Source: Gammaproteobacteria bacterium (GTDB taxonomy: Bacteria > Pseudomonadota > Gammaproteobacteria > Arenicellales > Poriferihabitantaceae). From it: DNA of 64,000 nucleotides. The stretch is from NCBI GenBank assembly GCA_030432755.1, contig JAUILZ010000001.1, positions 124,001-188,000 on the forward strand. The letters run 5' to 3'. A program made the translations under genes and the position numbers. Positions 40,818 to 50,323 of the stretch are shown piece after piece (positions within the stretch are counted from its first letter, which is position 1; each line of letters starts with the position of its first letter). A model generated the notes under the pieces. That model made no database searches, had not been told where the DNA came from, and saw only the letters and a list, made by a program, of their open reading frames with translations.

Positions 40818-43046
40818 TCAGCGCCGCCGGAAACCACCCCGCATGGGCGCATGCATGCGCGCGCGGCTGGCGCCCGTTTGCCGTGCCTGGAGTGAGCGGT
40901 TCAGGCTGGTGGTGTTGATGCCACGGGCGGATGCCGCGTTCCGCACGTGGTCCATGTTGACGCTGGACGCTGCCTGGCGCGCGCGATCCACGTTCACACT
41001 GGAAGCGGCCTGGCCCAGGTGTTCCCGGGTTTCCGGGGAGATTGACCGGGCGTCCAGGTTGGTGGCGGCAGGCCTCTGCCAGCTGTTATTGACCCGATGT
41101 TCCCATTCTCCATTGTTATGCCGCGCCAGCTGGCCGCCGCTGTCGACGTAGAGATTGTTGGCGCGTCCGCTGACGCTGCGCGAAAGGTTCAGGTTCTGCA
41201 GCGAGGCCTGGTGGCTCAAGGTGCGCGACGGGTTGTTGCCGTGTGCATAGACGTTGTTGCGAAACTGTTGCGTATTGATGTTCCGGCTCTGGAGATTGCT
41301 GACGAGCTTGCCGTGGTTGGCGATATTGATGTTGTTGCCGATATTGATGTTGCCGGTGTTGATGTTCACCGGGCGATATACGTTGCGCGCGCAACATCCC
41401 CATGGCCGATAGCCCGGGGGCCGGCCCGCGCTCCAGTTGAATCCAAAGCTGAAGAAGCCGTTGCTCCATCCAACGCCCACGTTCCAGCCGGTCCACGAGT
41501 TGTAACCGACGTGGAAACCCCAGGTCGGATGCCAGGGGTGGTATATCGAGCCCCAGTAGGGCGGGTAATACCAGCCGGTGCCGTAGACCGGGACCCCGTA
41601 GTAGGGGAAGGACCAGAGATAGCCAGGGTAGTAGCCAACGTAGACCACGTCGGGGGTGGAGTCGAATACATGAACATAGGTGGTGTTGTACACCGGTGAA
41701 GTCGGCGGAATCTTGCTGATCTTGTCCTGCGGGATGCTGTCCGCCAGGGTCCACGGGCCGAGTTCGTGGTCGGAGGTGAACCAGACGCCGTCATCGAGGG
41801 CGTAATACTTGCCGTCGACCCAGAGCACCTGGACCGAGGCATTCACCGCGTATTGCATCTCGGTGCCGGTGATAGGGTCGAAGTCCGGATCGCCATCGTA
41901 GGTGACGTCCAGCTTCGCCTGGTCACGCCGGACCGCGGCCGTCTGGGGAACCTGCGCGTCATGGATGGCGTCATTGGCCTCTTCCGTGCCGGCGACGGAG
42001 GTGCGGATACCGCCGATCTCTGATTCCGGTGGAATCTGGCTGAAGCTCTCCGGGAGCTTGTCGGAGCGGATGAAGGTCCAGGGGCCGTTTTCGCTGGAGG
42101 CGTAGAACCAGCGCCCCGACAGCAGCAGATACATCCTGCCGCTGACCGGTTCACGGATCCAGGGCGTTTCCGTGTTGTATACGTACAGGAGGTCGCCGCC
42201 GGGGAGGGACTTCCACTGTGGCTCACCGTCGCTGACCACCAGCTCCGTCGGCTTGTCGGCAGTCACGATGGCGGACGGTTTCGCGGCATTTGCCGCGCCG
42301 GGCGCCGTTTGGGAATCAGGGTCCGGTTTCGGCGCAATCTTCAGCAATTCCGCGGGCGGGTTGTCGGTGAGCTTCCAGGGCCCCATGGGATCCCGCGCCT
42401 GGTACCAGAAACTGCCGTCGCCGAGATACAGCTCGCCGGTCCTGGTGTCGCGGGCGACGGCGAAGACGGTGTTCATCACGCGTTCGTAATGGCTGTTCTC
42501 GATCGGCCCGAAGCGTGGTTCGCCGTCGTAGAGCAGGAGTACGGACGGCGTCTGCGTGAACAGGATGGCCGGCGGGTCGGTATTGAGTTCGAGCTGGCTC
42601 TGCTGCTCCTCTTTCGACTGGTCCAACGACGCGGTCAGTTGCGGCAGGGAAATTTCGAATCCCGCGTCGGGCACCGCGTCCGCCAGGATCTTTCCAAGCC
42701 TCGCCACCTTGTCGTCGGTGGCATCCGGCCAGCGCGCGTCTGTCAGCGTGATATCCCGGATCAGGGCGGTGCCCGCGTCGCGGTCGGTTTCTATGCGGGA
42801 ACTGAACCAGATCGCGCCAAAATCCGCTTCGCTCCCATCTGCGGGTTCCAGCGACACCGCGGCGCGGGCGGTCAGGACATTGCCTTCGAGTGATTCCGGC
42901 TGCGGCTGGTAGACGACGATCTTCCCCGTGGGCGCATGGATCTCCTGTGGCCACTCCAGGGCGATAGCTCCTGTAAACGGCGCCAGGAGCATGGCGACTG
43001 CCGCAGCGGTTCGATGCCCCCACAGCATCTTCCTGAATCCTCGCAT
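40818..43046 (-). CDS. Large exported repeat protein, hypothetical
   Basis: A 742-residue protein, not recognised. A signal peptide (AAAVAMLLAPFTGAIALEW) leads to a region with at least three tandem modules of about 85-115 residues: LLYDGEPRFGPIENS, VVSDGEPQWKSLPGG and VTYDGDPDFDPITGT. Each module is followed by Tyr/Trp-rich strands and a GPW motif (DPMGPWKLTD, SENGPWTFIR, HELGPWTLAD). A Tyr/Gly/Trp-rich low-complexity section (YYPGYLWSFPYYGVPVYGTG) and an Asn-rich tail follow. The composition suggests a surface-exposed scaffold or a beta-propeller-like fold. Neighbours are two cardiolipin synthases. It starts at ATG 43046. Confidence 0.6.
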   Translation of the reverse strand: MRGFRKMLWGHRTAAAVAMLLAPFTGAIALEWPQEIHAPTGKIVVYQPQPESLEGNVLTARAAVSLEPADGSEADFGAIWFSSRIETDRDAGTALIRDITLTDARWPDATDDKVARLGKILADAVPDAGFEISLPQLTASLDQSKEEQQSQLELNTDPPAILFTQTPSVLLLYDGEPRFGPIENSHYERVMNTVFAVARDTRTGELYLGDGSFWYQARDPMGPWKLTDNPPAELLKIAPKPDPDSQTAPGAANAAKPSAIVTADKPTELVVSDGEPQWKSLPGGDLLYVYNTETPWIREPVSGRMYLLLSGRWFYASSENGPWTFIRSDKLPESFSQIPPESEIGGIRTSVAGTEEANDAIHDAQVPQTAAVRRDQAKLDVTYDGDPDFDPITGTEMQYAVNASVQVLWVDGKYYALDDGVWFTSDHELGPWTLADSIPQDKISKIPPTSPVYNTTYVHVFDSTPDVVYVGYYPGYLWSFPYYGVPVYGTGWYYPPYWGSIYHPWHPTWGFHVGYNSWTGWNVGVGWSNGFFSFGFNWSAGRPPGYRPWGCCARNVYRPVNINTGNINIGNNINIANHGKLVSNLQSRNINTQQFRNNVYAHGNNPSRTLSHQASLQNLNLSRSVSGRANNLYVDSGGQLARHNNGEWEHRVNNSWQRPAATNLDARSISPETREHLGQAASSVNVDRARQAASSVNMDHVRNAASARGINTTSLNRSLQARQTGASRARMHAPMRGGFRRR

Positions 43047-43156
43047 CTCGAAATCCTCTCAACCGGTGTGATCCAAAATTATAGCAGCGGCCATTTTGAC
43101 GATCCGTCTCCGCTGCCGCACAATTCAAACTTTATTTTCCTGGTGATTCATTTCCC

Positions 43157-44740
43157 GTGATCCGGATCCGGTCATCCCAGGCCCTGCAGCGCGCCGGCCA
43201 GGCCCTTGTTCTCGCGCTGATTGCCCTGCTGGCGGGTTGCGGCTCCCTGCCGCAACAAGCCGAACGGGAAGAGCACCACGCCTACCGGGATACCGGCAAT
43301 ACCCGGCTCGGTACTCAGCTTGCGGGTGAAATCGCGCGACACGCGCCTGATTCGGGAATAATGCTCCTTGGAGACGGCATCTCGGCACTCACTGCCCGGC
43401 TCACGTTGGCGGAGATCGCGGAGCGCGGCATAGACGCGCAGTACTACATACTCGAGAACGACCAGTCGGGGCGGCGTTTTCTCCATTCCCTACTGGCGGC
43501 GGCCGATCGTGGCGTGCGCGTCCGGCTCCTGCTCGACGACATCAATCTTGGCGACGCCGATCCCGCGGTCGCCGCGCTCGACTCCCATCCGAATGTATCC
43601 GTACGCGTGTTCAATCCGTTCGCCCGCGATGCACCCCGGGTGACCCAGCTCGTGGGCAAGGCGAGCACCATTTCCCGGCGCATGCACAACAAGTCGTTCA
43701 CGGTGGACAACCAGGTGTCCATCGTCGGCGGCAGGAACATCGGCGATCATTACTTCGACGTCCAGGAAGCGTTTGTATTCGACGATCTCGATGTGCTCCT
43801 GGCGGGACCGGTGGTCAACCAGGTGTCGAGTGCATTCGACCGCTACTGGAATCACGACCTGGCTTATTCCGTGACCACGCTCGTGCCGGATAGCGGCACA
43901 CCGGAAGCCCTGGAGAAACTCCGCGCGGCGATTGAGGAGACCATCGAGGAGGAGTCCGCCACCGCCGTGTCCAGACGTCTCGAGGAGTCGCCATTGCGGG
44001 CGGAAATCCTGGCGGGGGAAACGCCGTTCCACTGGGCGCCGGCACGCATCATCGTCGACCATCCGGAGAAGCTCGCCGCGTCGCGCGACGCCACCGGATA
44101 TCACCTGGCCTCGGATCTTGCCGCGACGTTCGGCCAGGTGCAGGACCGGCTGACGATCATATCCCCCTATTTCGTTCCGGGTGAGGAAGGGGTGGAGCTT
44201 GCGCGTGATCTCGCCGGGCGTGGAATACACATCCGCGTCCTCACCAATGCGCTGTCCTCCACCGACGTTCCCGCGGTGCATGCCGGCTATGCCCCCTATC
44301 GCGAGGACCTGCTGGCGGCCGGGGTGGAACTGTTCGAGCTGAATTCCACCCATATCCAGTCCCAGCCGATCCGCCAGTCCCTTACCGGATTCAGCTCGCT
44401 GGCGAGCCTGCACGCCAAGTCGTTCATCTTCGACCGCGACACCGTATTTATCGGCTCGCTCAATCTCGATCCGCGCTCGATCACGGAGAACACGGAGATC
44501 GGCGCATTGATCGAGTCGCCAAAGATCGCCACGGAAATGGTGAACTGGTTCGACAGCAACGTGGACCGCATGGCCTACCGGCTGGTGCTGGAGACCCAGG
44601 AGAACGGCAGCCCGAAAATCCACTGGTACGGCCTCGAGGATGGCCGCCAGGTTGAGTACGACCATGATCCAAAGACCTCGGCGTGGCTGCGTACGGGCGT
44701 GTGGTTCCTGGGCCTGCTACCCGTCGAACCGCTGTTGTAG
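43157..44740 (+). CDS. Phospholipase D family protein, ClsC/YmdC-like lipoprotein
   Basis: A 527-residue PLD-superfamily protein with both HKD motifs intact: MHNKSFTVDN and LHAKSFIFDRD. Residue context (ILENDQSGRRFLHSLLAAADRGVRVRLLLDDI, RNIGDHYF, GSLNLDPRS) matches ClsC/YmdC, which makes cardiolipin from phosphatidylethanolamine and phosphatidylglycerol. An N-terminal LLAGCGS lipobox predicts a lipoprotein, which is typical of YmdC-like proteins in this group. GTG 43157 is the likely start. It is divergent from the large repeat protein. E. coli ClsC needs a partner (YmdB), which is not seen nearby. Confidence 0.85.
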   Translation: MIRIRSSQALQRAGQALVLALIALLAGCGSLPQQAEREEHHAYRDTGNTRLGTQLAGEIARHAPDSGIMLLGDGISALTARLTLAEIAERGIDAQYYILENDQSGRRFLHSLLAAADRGVRVRLLLDDINLGDADPAVAALDSHPNVSVRVFNPFARDAPRVTQLVGKASTISRRMHNKSFTVDNQVSIVGGRNIGDHYFDVQEAFVFDDLDVLLAGPVVNQVSSAFDRYWNHDLAYSVTTLVPDSGTPEALEKLRAAIEETIEEESATAVSRRLEESPLRAEILAGETPFHWAPARIIVDHPEKLAASRDATGYHLASDLAATFGQVQDRLTIISPYFVPGEEGVELARDLAGRGIHIRVLTNALSSTDVPAVHAGYAPYREDLLAAGVELFELNSTHIQSQPIRQSLTGFSSLASLHAKSFIFDRDTVFIGSLNLDPRSITENTEIGALIESPKIATEMVNWFDSNVDRMAYRLVLETQENGSPKIHWYGLEDGRQVEYDHDPKTSAWLRTGVWFLGLLPVEPLL

Positions 44741-44813
44741 CAAGCGCGGCGGGGTGCGTGGAGATCCGTCATGTTGGATAATCACGATAGATGAATTTGC
44801 AGGGAACCCGAAG

Positions 44814-45404
44814 ATGACTATCAAGAAAGTGATCGCCTTGTTGCTCGCCGCGCCCCTGCTGCTGGCGGGCTGCGCCACCGGTCCCGCGATCAGCGTCAAC
44901 CAGGATCCCGACGCCGATTTCACCGCCTACCGGACCTATGGATTCGCCTCCGACCTGGGCACCGACCGCGGTGGGTATTCCACGCTCGTGACAGGGTATT
45001 TCAAGGACGCCATCGATCGCCAGATGCAGTCCCGTGGCTACGTGCCGGCGAATGCCGACCCCGATTTGCTGGTGAATTTCTTCACCCGTGTGGAGAACCG
45101 GACCGACGTCGTATCCCGGCCCTCGCCGTCCATGGGCTACGGTTACTATGGCTACCGCTACGGACTTTATGGTGCCTGGCCGATGTATGACAACGAAGTA
45201 TCCACGGTGCACTACCAGATGGGCACCGCCAACGTGGATATCGTCGATGCGGGTCGGAAGCAACTCATCTGGGAGGGCGTCGCCCAGGGACGGCTGGGCA
45301 ACCGGATCCAGGAGAACCCGGCGGCGGTGATCGACGAGGTCATCGCAGAGATATTTTCCCGCTACCCGGTCGACCCGCCCGCTACCCAACCCGCCGCGGA
45401 GTAG
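44814..45404 (+). CDS. DUF4136 lipoprotein
   Basis: A 196-residue lipoprotein (lipobox LLAGCAT, Cys ~20) of the DUF4136 family: DADFTAYRTYGFASD, DRQMQSRGYVPANADPDLLVNFF and VDIVDAGRKQLIWEGVAQGRL, with a Gly/Tyr-rich loop (MGYGYYGYRYGLYGAW) in the middle. Function unknown; predicted in the outer membrane. ATG 44814 follows a purine-rich AGGGAACCCGAAG stretch. It lies 73 bp downstream of the ClsC-like gene on the same strand. Confidence 0.85.
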   Translation: MTIKKVIALLLAAPLLLAGCATGPAISVNQDPDADFTAYRTYGFASDLGTDRGGYSTLVTGYFKDAIDRQMQSRGYVPANADPDLLVNFFTRVENRTDVVSRPSPSMGYGYYGYRYGLYGAWPMYDNEVSTVHYQMGTANVDIVDAGRKQLIWEGVAQGRLGNRIQENPAAVIDEVIAEIFSRYPVDPPATQPAAE

Positions 45405-45657
45405 GCCTTACCGGCGGCGGTGGTCACATCGCGGGCCACCGAAGGTTTCAGACATTTCTTGTACCGTCCCGGCGGATCGGCGAAAATCGCGCCGGGCGGC
45501 ACGGTACGTTATCGTGTAGCCACCTGGCAGTAGACTATCCGCGGTACCGGCGCGCCTGGCGCCGGCAGGGTGATGGATGCCCCGGACAGCGCGGTTGGCC
45601 GGGTGAACTCCGCCGCGACACCGTTGTCATTTCGTGACCAAACTTTCAAGGATCGCC

Positions 45658-47127
45658 ATGAGCCTCTCCCGTTTCCGTCGTACCCGGTTTCTACTTCGTT
45701 CCCGCCGCCAGGTTCTGTCCGGCCTCGTTGCCGCCGCGGCGCTGCTCACTGCGCATGCCGCCCAGTCCGAAGAGCGCGCCTACGGATTCGGCGAGAACCT
45801 CGTGCGCTGGAAGGGGGACTTTTCCGAGATGCTGGAGCGGCGCCAGCTGCGCGTGCTGGTGGCCTACAACAAGCAGATGTACTTCCTCGACGGGGCCGAC
45901 GTACGCGGCGCCACCTACGAATGGATGGAACAGTTCCGCGAATTCCTCGACAAGAAGCACGGTTTCAAGTCACGCAAATTCCAGATACTGTACCTGCCGG
46001 TTACCCGGGACCACCTGATCCCGGCCCTGCTGGATGGCATGGGTGACGTTGCCGCTGCGAACCTGACGATCACCCCGGAAAGGCTGGAGCAGGTGGATTT
46101 TACCGATCCCCTGGCGACGGGAGTGCGCGAGGTGCTGGTGACGGGCCCCTCGGCGCCGGACATCGCGCGCATGGAAGACCTTGCGGGCCACACGATATAC
46201 GTACGCGAGTCCAGCAGCTATCACGCCAGCCTTCAGCGCTTCAACGAAACGCTCAGCGCCGCCGGCCTGGAGCCGATGAAGATCGAACCCGCGGAGGAAT
46301 ATCTGGAAGACAGCGACCTGCTGGAGATGGCCAACGCCGGCGTCCTCGACATGGTGGTGGTGGACAATCACAAGGTCGGCGCCTGGCTGGGGGTGTTCGA
46401 GAACCTCACAGTGCACGACGACATCGCCTTCAGCGAGGACGGCAGGATCGGCATGGCGATCCGCAAGGGCAGCCCGGAGCTCGCCGCCGCGCTGAACGAG
46501 TTCATCGCCGAGGGTAAAAAGGGAACGTTGCTCGGCAACATGATGATCAACCGCTACTACAAGGACAACAAGTGGATCCGCAATGCCACCGAGGGCGAAG
46601 ACCTCGAGCGCCTTCGCAGCATGGTGGAACTGTTCCGGGAGTACGGCGACCAGTACGATTTCGACCCGTTGATGCTGGCCGCCCTGGGCTACCAGGAATC
46701 ACGCCTGGACCAGTCGGTGCGCAGCCATGTCGGCGCGGTGGGCGTGATGCAGATGCTGCCGTCCACCGCGGCCGATCCCAATGTCGGGATCCCGGAGATC
46801 GACGAGCTGCAGCACAATATCCACGCCGGCACCAAGTACCTGCGTTTCGTGCGCGATCGCTATTTCAACGACGAGGGAATCGACCCGATCAACCAGACGC
46901 TGCTGGCGTTCGCTTCCTATAACGCGGGCCCCAACAAGATTGCCAGCCTGCGCAAGGAGGCAGCGGAAGGGGGCCTCGATCCGAACGTTTGGTTCGGTAA
47001 CGTCGAGCACATCGTGGCGAAACGGGTCGGGCGCGAAACCGTGCAGTACGTTTCCAACATCTACAAGTACTACGCCGCCTACAAGCTGATCCAGGACCAG
47101 GGTTTATACGACAAGCCGGCGGAATAG
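45658..47127 (+). CDS. MltF-like membrane-bound lytic transglycosylase
   Basis: A 489-residue, two-domain enzyme. A signal-like N-terminus (RRQVLSGLVAAAALLTAHAA) precedes a periplasmic solute-binding (SBP-bac-3) domain (~50-290) and a lytic transglycosylase domain with ALGYQESRLDQ (catalytic Glu), VGVMQMLPSTA and FASYNAGPN. The arrangement is that of MltF: it cleaves the MurNAc-GlcNAc glycan bond and is modulated by muropeptide binding to the sensor domain. ATG 45658 follows AAGGA; the GTG at 45634 is an alternative. Confidence 0.9.
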   Translation: MSLSRFRRTRFLLRSRRQVLSGLVAAAALLTAHAAQSEERAYGFGENLVRWKGDFSEMLERRQLRVLVAYNKQMYFLDGADVRGATYEWMEQFREFLDKKHGFKSRKFQILYLPVTRDHLIPALLDGMGDVAAANLTITPERLEQVDFTDPLATGVREVLVTGPSAPDIARMEDLAGHTIYVRESSSYHASLQRFNETLSAAGLEPMKIEPAEEYLEDSDLLEMANAGVLDMVVVDNHKVGAWLGVFENLTVHDDIAFSEDGRIGMAIRKGSPELAAALNEFIAEGKKGTLLGNMMINRYYKDNKWIRNATEGEDLERLRSMVELFREYGDQYDFDPLMLAALGYQESRLDQSVRSHVGAVGVMQMLPSTAADPNVGIPEIDELQHNIHAGTKYLRFVRDRYFNDEGIDPINQTLLAFASYNAGPNKIASLRKEAAEGGLDPNVWFGNVEHIVAKRVGRETVQYVSNIYKYYAAYKLIQDQGLYDKPAE

Positions 47128-47129
47128 CG

Positions 47130-47169
47130 CCGGTCTCAATAACCTGCCCCCGGTTTCTTATGAGACCGG
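47130..47169. terminator. Possible bidirectional hairpin between convergent genes
   Basis: CCGGTCTCA (47130-47138) pairs with TGAGACCGG (47161-47169) around a 22-nt loop, exactly between the MltF-like and MscS genes. It has no T-tract on either side. Confidence 0.35.
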
Positions 47170-47187
47170 TTCAGATCGCGTGTGCTC

Positions 47188-49473
47188 TCAGGCGGGTTTT
47201 TTATCCTCCGCCTCCGCAGCCTGGGCCGCGGCCCCCGCAATGGCACGCTTCTCTTCGGGCGACAGGTTTTTTTCATCCACGCTGTCGCCCATCTGCACCC
47301 AGACCTCGCGCCGCGCGAACTCGATGCCGTTCTCCTCGAACGCCTTCTGCACGCGGTTGTAGACCTGCTTGCGCACTTCCCACTGGTCGCCGGGGCGGGT
47401 GGTGAACTTCCCCCGCACCACGATGCCGACGTCGGTGACATCCGCCGCCCCCTGGCCCTTGAAGGGCTCCAGGAATCTGGCCGCGAGTTCCGGCTCCTGC
47501 ATCATTTCCTGGCCGATCTTCTTGAACAGCTTACGCACCTTGTCGATGTCGGTGTCGAACGGAATGGTGAACTTGAGCTTCATGATGACCCAGTCACGGC
47601 TGTGATTGGTCAGCCGGGAGATCGACCCATAGGGCAGGACATGCACGGGCCCGGTCACTCCACGTAGCTGGAGCGAGCGCACGGAGATCTTTTCCACCGT
47701 GCCCGCGGTGCCGCCGACATCGATGTACTCGCCCATGCGGAAAGCATCGTCGAGCAGGAAGAACACCCCGGACACCACGTCCTTGACCAGGGTCTGCGCG
47801 CCGAAACCGATGGCGAGTCCCAGCACCCCTGCGCCGGCAAGCAGTGGTGTGATATTCACGCCGATCTGGCCCAGCGCCAGCAGGACGCAGAGGACGACGA
47901 TGGTGGTCTGTAGCGTGAGCCGCAGGATCGGCAAGACGGTGGCCATGCGCGTGGCGCCCGCGCCACCGCCTTCGCCTCCGCTCTCGCCTTCGGTGTCCGG
48001 GGCGCTTGCCTGCATTTCCCTGGCCAGCTTGCGGTTGATGACCACGCTCGTGATCTCCCAGGCCAGGTAGCCCAGCGCCAGTATCATGAGGAAGCCCACC
48101 AGCCCGCTCGCCACCCTGGCGCCGAAGCCGGATTGCGCGATGTTCACCAGGCTCAGCCCCATGAGCTTGACCGCGAGCAGGAACACCAGGCTGATGAGAA
48201 TGACCCGCCCCATCCGGATATAGCTGAGACGGGTGGCCTCGCGCGCCTTCTCGGCGATGGCGCCCTCTCCTGCCAGCGGCGGCACCAGGTGCGAGGCGAT
48301 ACCACGCACCATGGTATCGAGGAATGGCAGGATGATGACCAGCAGCGAGATGATGGCGCCACGCGCGGGGCTGATCCCCGTGTATCCCGTGCTCAGGATG
48401 AAGCGCATGAACAGCCAGTTGGCGATCAGTATGCCGATGGCGATGCCCGGCCACCAGGCGGCCATGCGCTCGAGACCGGGCGTCAGGGCATCATCATCCC
48501 CGACTATGATCTCGTTGATGCCCTTTCGCGCGCGCCAGATCATGATCACCGGCCAGACCAGGAAGACGAGGCTCAGCCAGAAGCGCAATGCCTCCGTATA
48601 AGGTATCTCTTGCGTCGTAAACAGGTAATTGACGAAAAACGAAACTCCCAGCACCAGCGCCATGGCGGACAGGTGGCGATAGAGATATTGCGCGGTCCAG
48701 GTGTCGGTGGATACCAGTCGAAGGTCCGCGCGTTTTGGCGCCAGCACGAACTTGAACACCGCCGATGCCAGGCGGTACAGGAGGACGATATTGATGATCG
48801 CCGCCGCCACCAGCGCGCGATCCGCGTCGTCGCGAAGAATGAAACGAGTGGCGAGCAGCGCGGCGACGCCGAAAACCAGCACGTCGCTGATTTCGATCAG
48901 CGCGCGCAGGGAATTGGCCTTCAGCGTGTTGATGACATCCGCGTCATCATGCGGTTTGCGATACTTCTCCCGCTTCGACTGGATCGCGCGATCGAACAGC
49001 CATTCCGCGAGATAACCGATGGCCAGGGCGACGCCGAGAAGGGCGACGAGCACCAGGCTGTCCGTGACGCCGCGGTCCCTGAATACCTCTACCACCGAGC
49101 GGAAAACGCTCGCAACGGTCTGCGGCAGGTCGCGCGCGTGCGTCAGAAGCTTTTCCTCGAAGCCCGCACCCCAGCGCTTCCATTGCGCGAGCCATCTTTC
49201 CCGCTGCATCTCCTCCGGCGTGGGGACGGCTCCCTCTCCGTCAATGGATTCATCCAGGATGGACAGCAGGCTCGCCAGCGCATCGCGTTGTTCGCCGTCC
49301 ATCTTCGACACCAGTGACTCGAATGCCTCCGGCTGCAGTTCCGAGGGCATGTTCGCTTCCGCGTCTGTGTTTTCCTGGGCGGAGGACGCCTGGGGCGCCA
49401 CGAACAGAAATCCCGCCAGCAGCAGGGTGAGTAGCGGGCGATACAGGGATTGCAATCCCGGGTGAATTTTCAT
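47188..49473 (-). CDS. Mechanosensitive ion channel, MscS family (large)
   Basis: A 761-residue protein with a signal peptide (LLTLLLAGFLFVAPQASSA), a periplasmic N-terminal region, some 10 transmembrane segments (about 130-560) and the C-terminal MscS domain: LLAGAGVLGLAIGFGAQTLVKDVVSGVFFLLDDAF (pore helix and start of the beta domain), IDVGGTAGTVEKISVRSLQLRG and GSISRLTNHSRD. It acts as a pressure-release channel for osmotic downshift, of the MscK/YbiO-like large class. ATG 49473 follows GAGG; GTG 49488 and ATG 49485 are less likely. It is next to HdeD and other envelope genes. Confidence 0.9.
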   Translation of the reverse strand: MKIHPGLQSLYRPLLTLLLAGFLFVAPQASSAQENTDAEANMPSELQPEAFESLVSKMDGEQRDALASLLSILDESIDGEGAVPTPEEMQRERWLAQWKRWGAGFEEKLLTHARDLPQTVASVFRSVVEVFRDRGVTDSLVLVALLGVALAIGYLAEWLFDRAIQSKREKYRKPHDDADVINTLKANSLRALIEISDVLVFGVAALLATRFILRDDADRALVAAAIINIVLLYRLASAVFKFVLAPKRADLRLVSTDTWTAQYLYRHLSAMALVLGVSFFVNYLFTTQEIPYTEALRFWLSLVFLVWPVIMIWRARKGINEIIVGDDDALTPGLERMAAWWPGIAIGILIANWLFMRFILSTGYTGISPARGAIISLLVIILPFLDTMVRGIASHLVPPLAGEGAIAEKAREATRLSYIRMGRVILISLVFLLAVKLMGLSLVNIAQSGFGARVASGLVGFLMILALGYLAWEITSVVINRKLAREMQASAPDTEGESGGEGGGAGATRMATVLPILRLTLQTTIVVLCVLLALGQIGVNITPLLAGAGVLGLAIGFGAQTLVKDVVSGVFFLLDDAFRMGEYIDVGGTAGTVEKISVRSLQLRGVTGPVHVLPYGSISRLTNHSRDWVIMKLKFTIPFDTDIDKVRKLFKKIGQEMMQEPELAARFLEPFKGQGAADVTDVGIVVRGKFTTRPGDQWEVRKQVYNRVQKAFEENGIEFARREVWVQMGDSVDEKNLSPEEKRAIAGAAAQAAEAEDKKPA

Positions 49474-49645
49474 TGTTGGCCTCATCACGGGTCGCGCACA
49501 TCCTCTGCATGCAGGATGTTCACCGGGGTGGTGTGACGAATCATGCTACCCGCGCCGCCGAGATGATGCCGAATCGTCATCGGCGGTGGGTGACGGGTTC
49601 CCGGCGGCCGGTAACGAGGGCCGCCGGGCTGACCCCGGTCGGAGA

Positions 49646-50188
49646 TCAAAAGGTATAGGTCGCGCCGATGGAGTACATGTTGAGGTCGTCCAGGGTGTCG
49701 ATCTCGAACATTTCGTACTCGAGGCGAATGGCAAAGGAACCGAGCCGCAACGCGCCACCGAGACCCCAGGCGATGTCGATGTCATCCTCGCTCCGCAGAT
49801 TGTTGCCGACCTGGGATTCGGAGTCCCAGTAAAGGCCACCGAACTTGGCGAACAGGTCCACCGGACCGACGGGCAGGGAGATCAGGCCGAAGCCGCTCCA
49901 GCCGCTCACTTCCACGAGAACGTCCCGTGATCCCTGCAGGTCCTCCGCGTTACCGAAGTCGACCCAGCCCCCCTCGATGCCGAGAATCCCCCAGCGGGCG
50001 CCGCCGAAGATCTTCCAGGCGCTGGATTCATCGTCGAGATCGAGGTCGTCGAGGTTCTTCTGCTCGAAGGTGGCCTGGCCCATGCTCGCGCCGATGTAGG
50101 GCCCGTCATCCAGCGCAAGTGCGGATCCACAAAAACCGGCAAGAACCAGGCTCCAGAAACCCGCGGTCAACAAACGGCAATTTTTCAT
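49646..50188 (-). CDS. Outer-membrane beta-barrel protein (OmpA-like small)
   Basis: A 180-residue exported protein with a signal (CRLLTAGFWSLVLAGFCGSALA) and alternating beta-strand pattern ending in a C-terminal aromatic: NMYSIGATYTF. The strands GPYIGASMGQATFEQ, WGILGIEGGWVDF and VDLFAKFGGLYW fit an eight-stranded OmpW/Opa-like barrel. ATG 50188 chosen for the clean signal peptide; the frame is open upstream. Probably a small outer-membrane porin-like protein of unknown role. Confidence 0.82.
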   Translation of the reverse strand: MKNCRLLTAGFWSLVLAGFCGSALALDDGPYIGASMGQATFEQKNLDDLDLDDESSAWKIFGGARWGILGIEGGWVDFGNAEDLQGSRDVLVEVSGWSGFGLISLPVGPVDLFAKFGGLYWDSESQVGNNLRSEDDIDIAWGLGGALRLGSFAIRLEYEMFEIDTLDDLNMYSIGATYTF

Positions 50189-50323
50189 TGTGCAATACCC
50201 CTTTGACAGTTGTGAGAAGTGTACGAGTGGCCAGGCGCCATGCCGTGCCACAAACATCGAACTGATCATAGCGCCACGCAGGGATGCAGACAATCGACCC
50301 GGCGTGGTTCTACGTGAGTGAAG

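Noticed and set aside
47594..49317. Long frames on both strands overlapping the MscS gene
   Set aside because: The MscS frame has a signal peptide, membrane helices and the pore motif; the others lack any.
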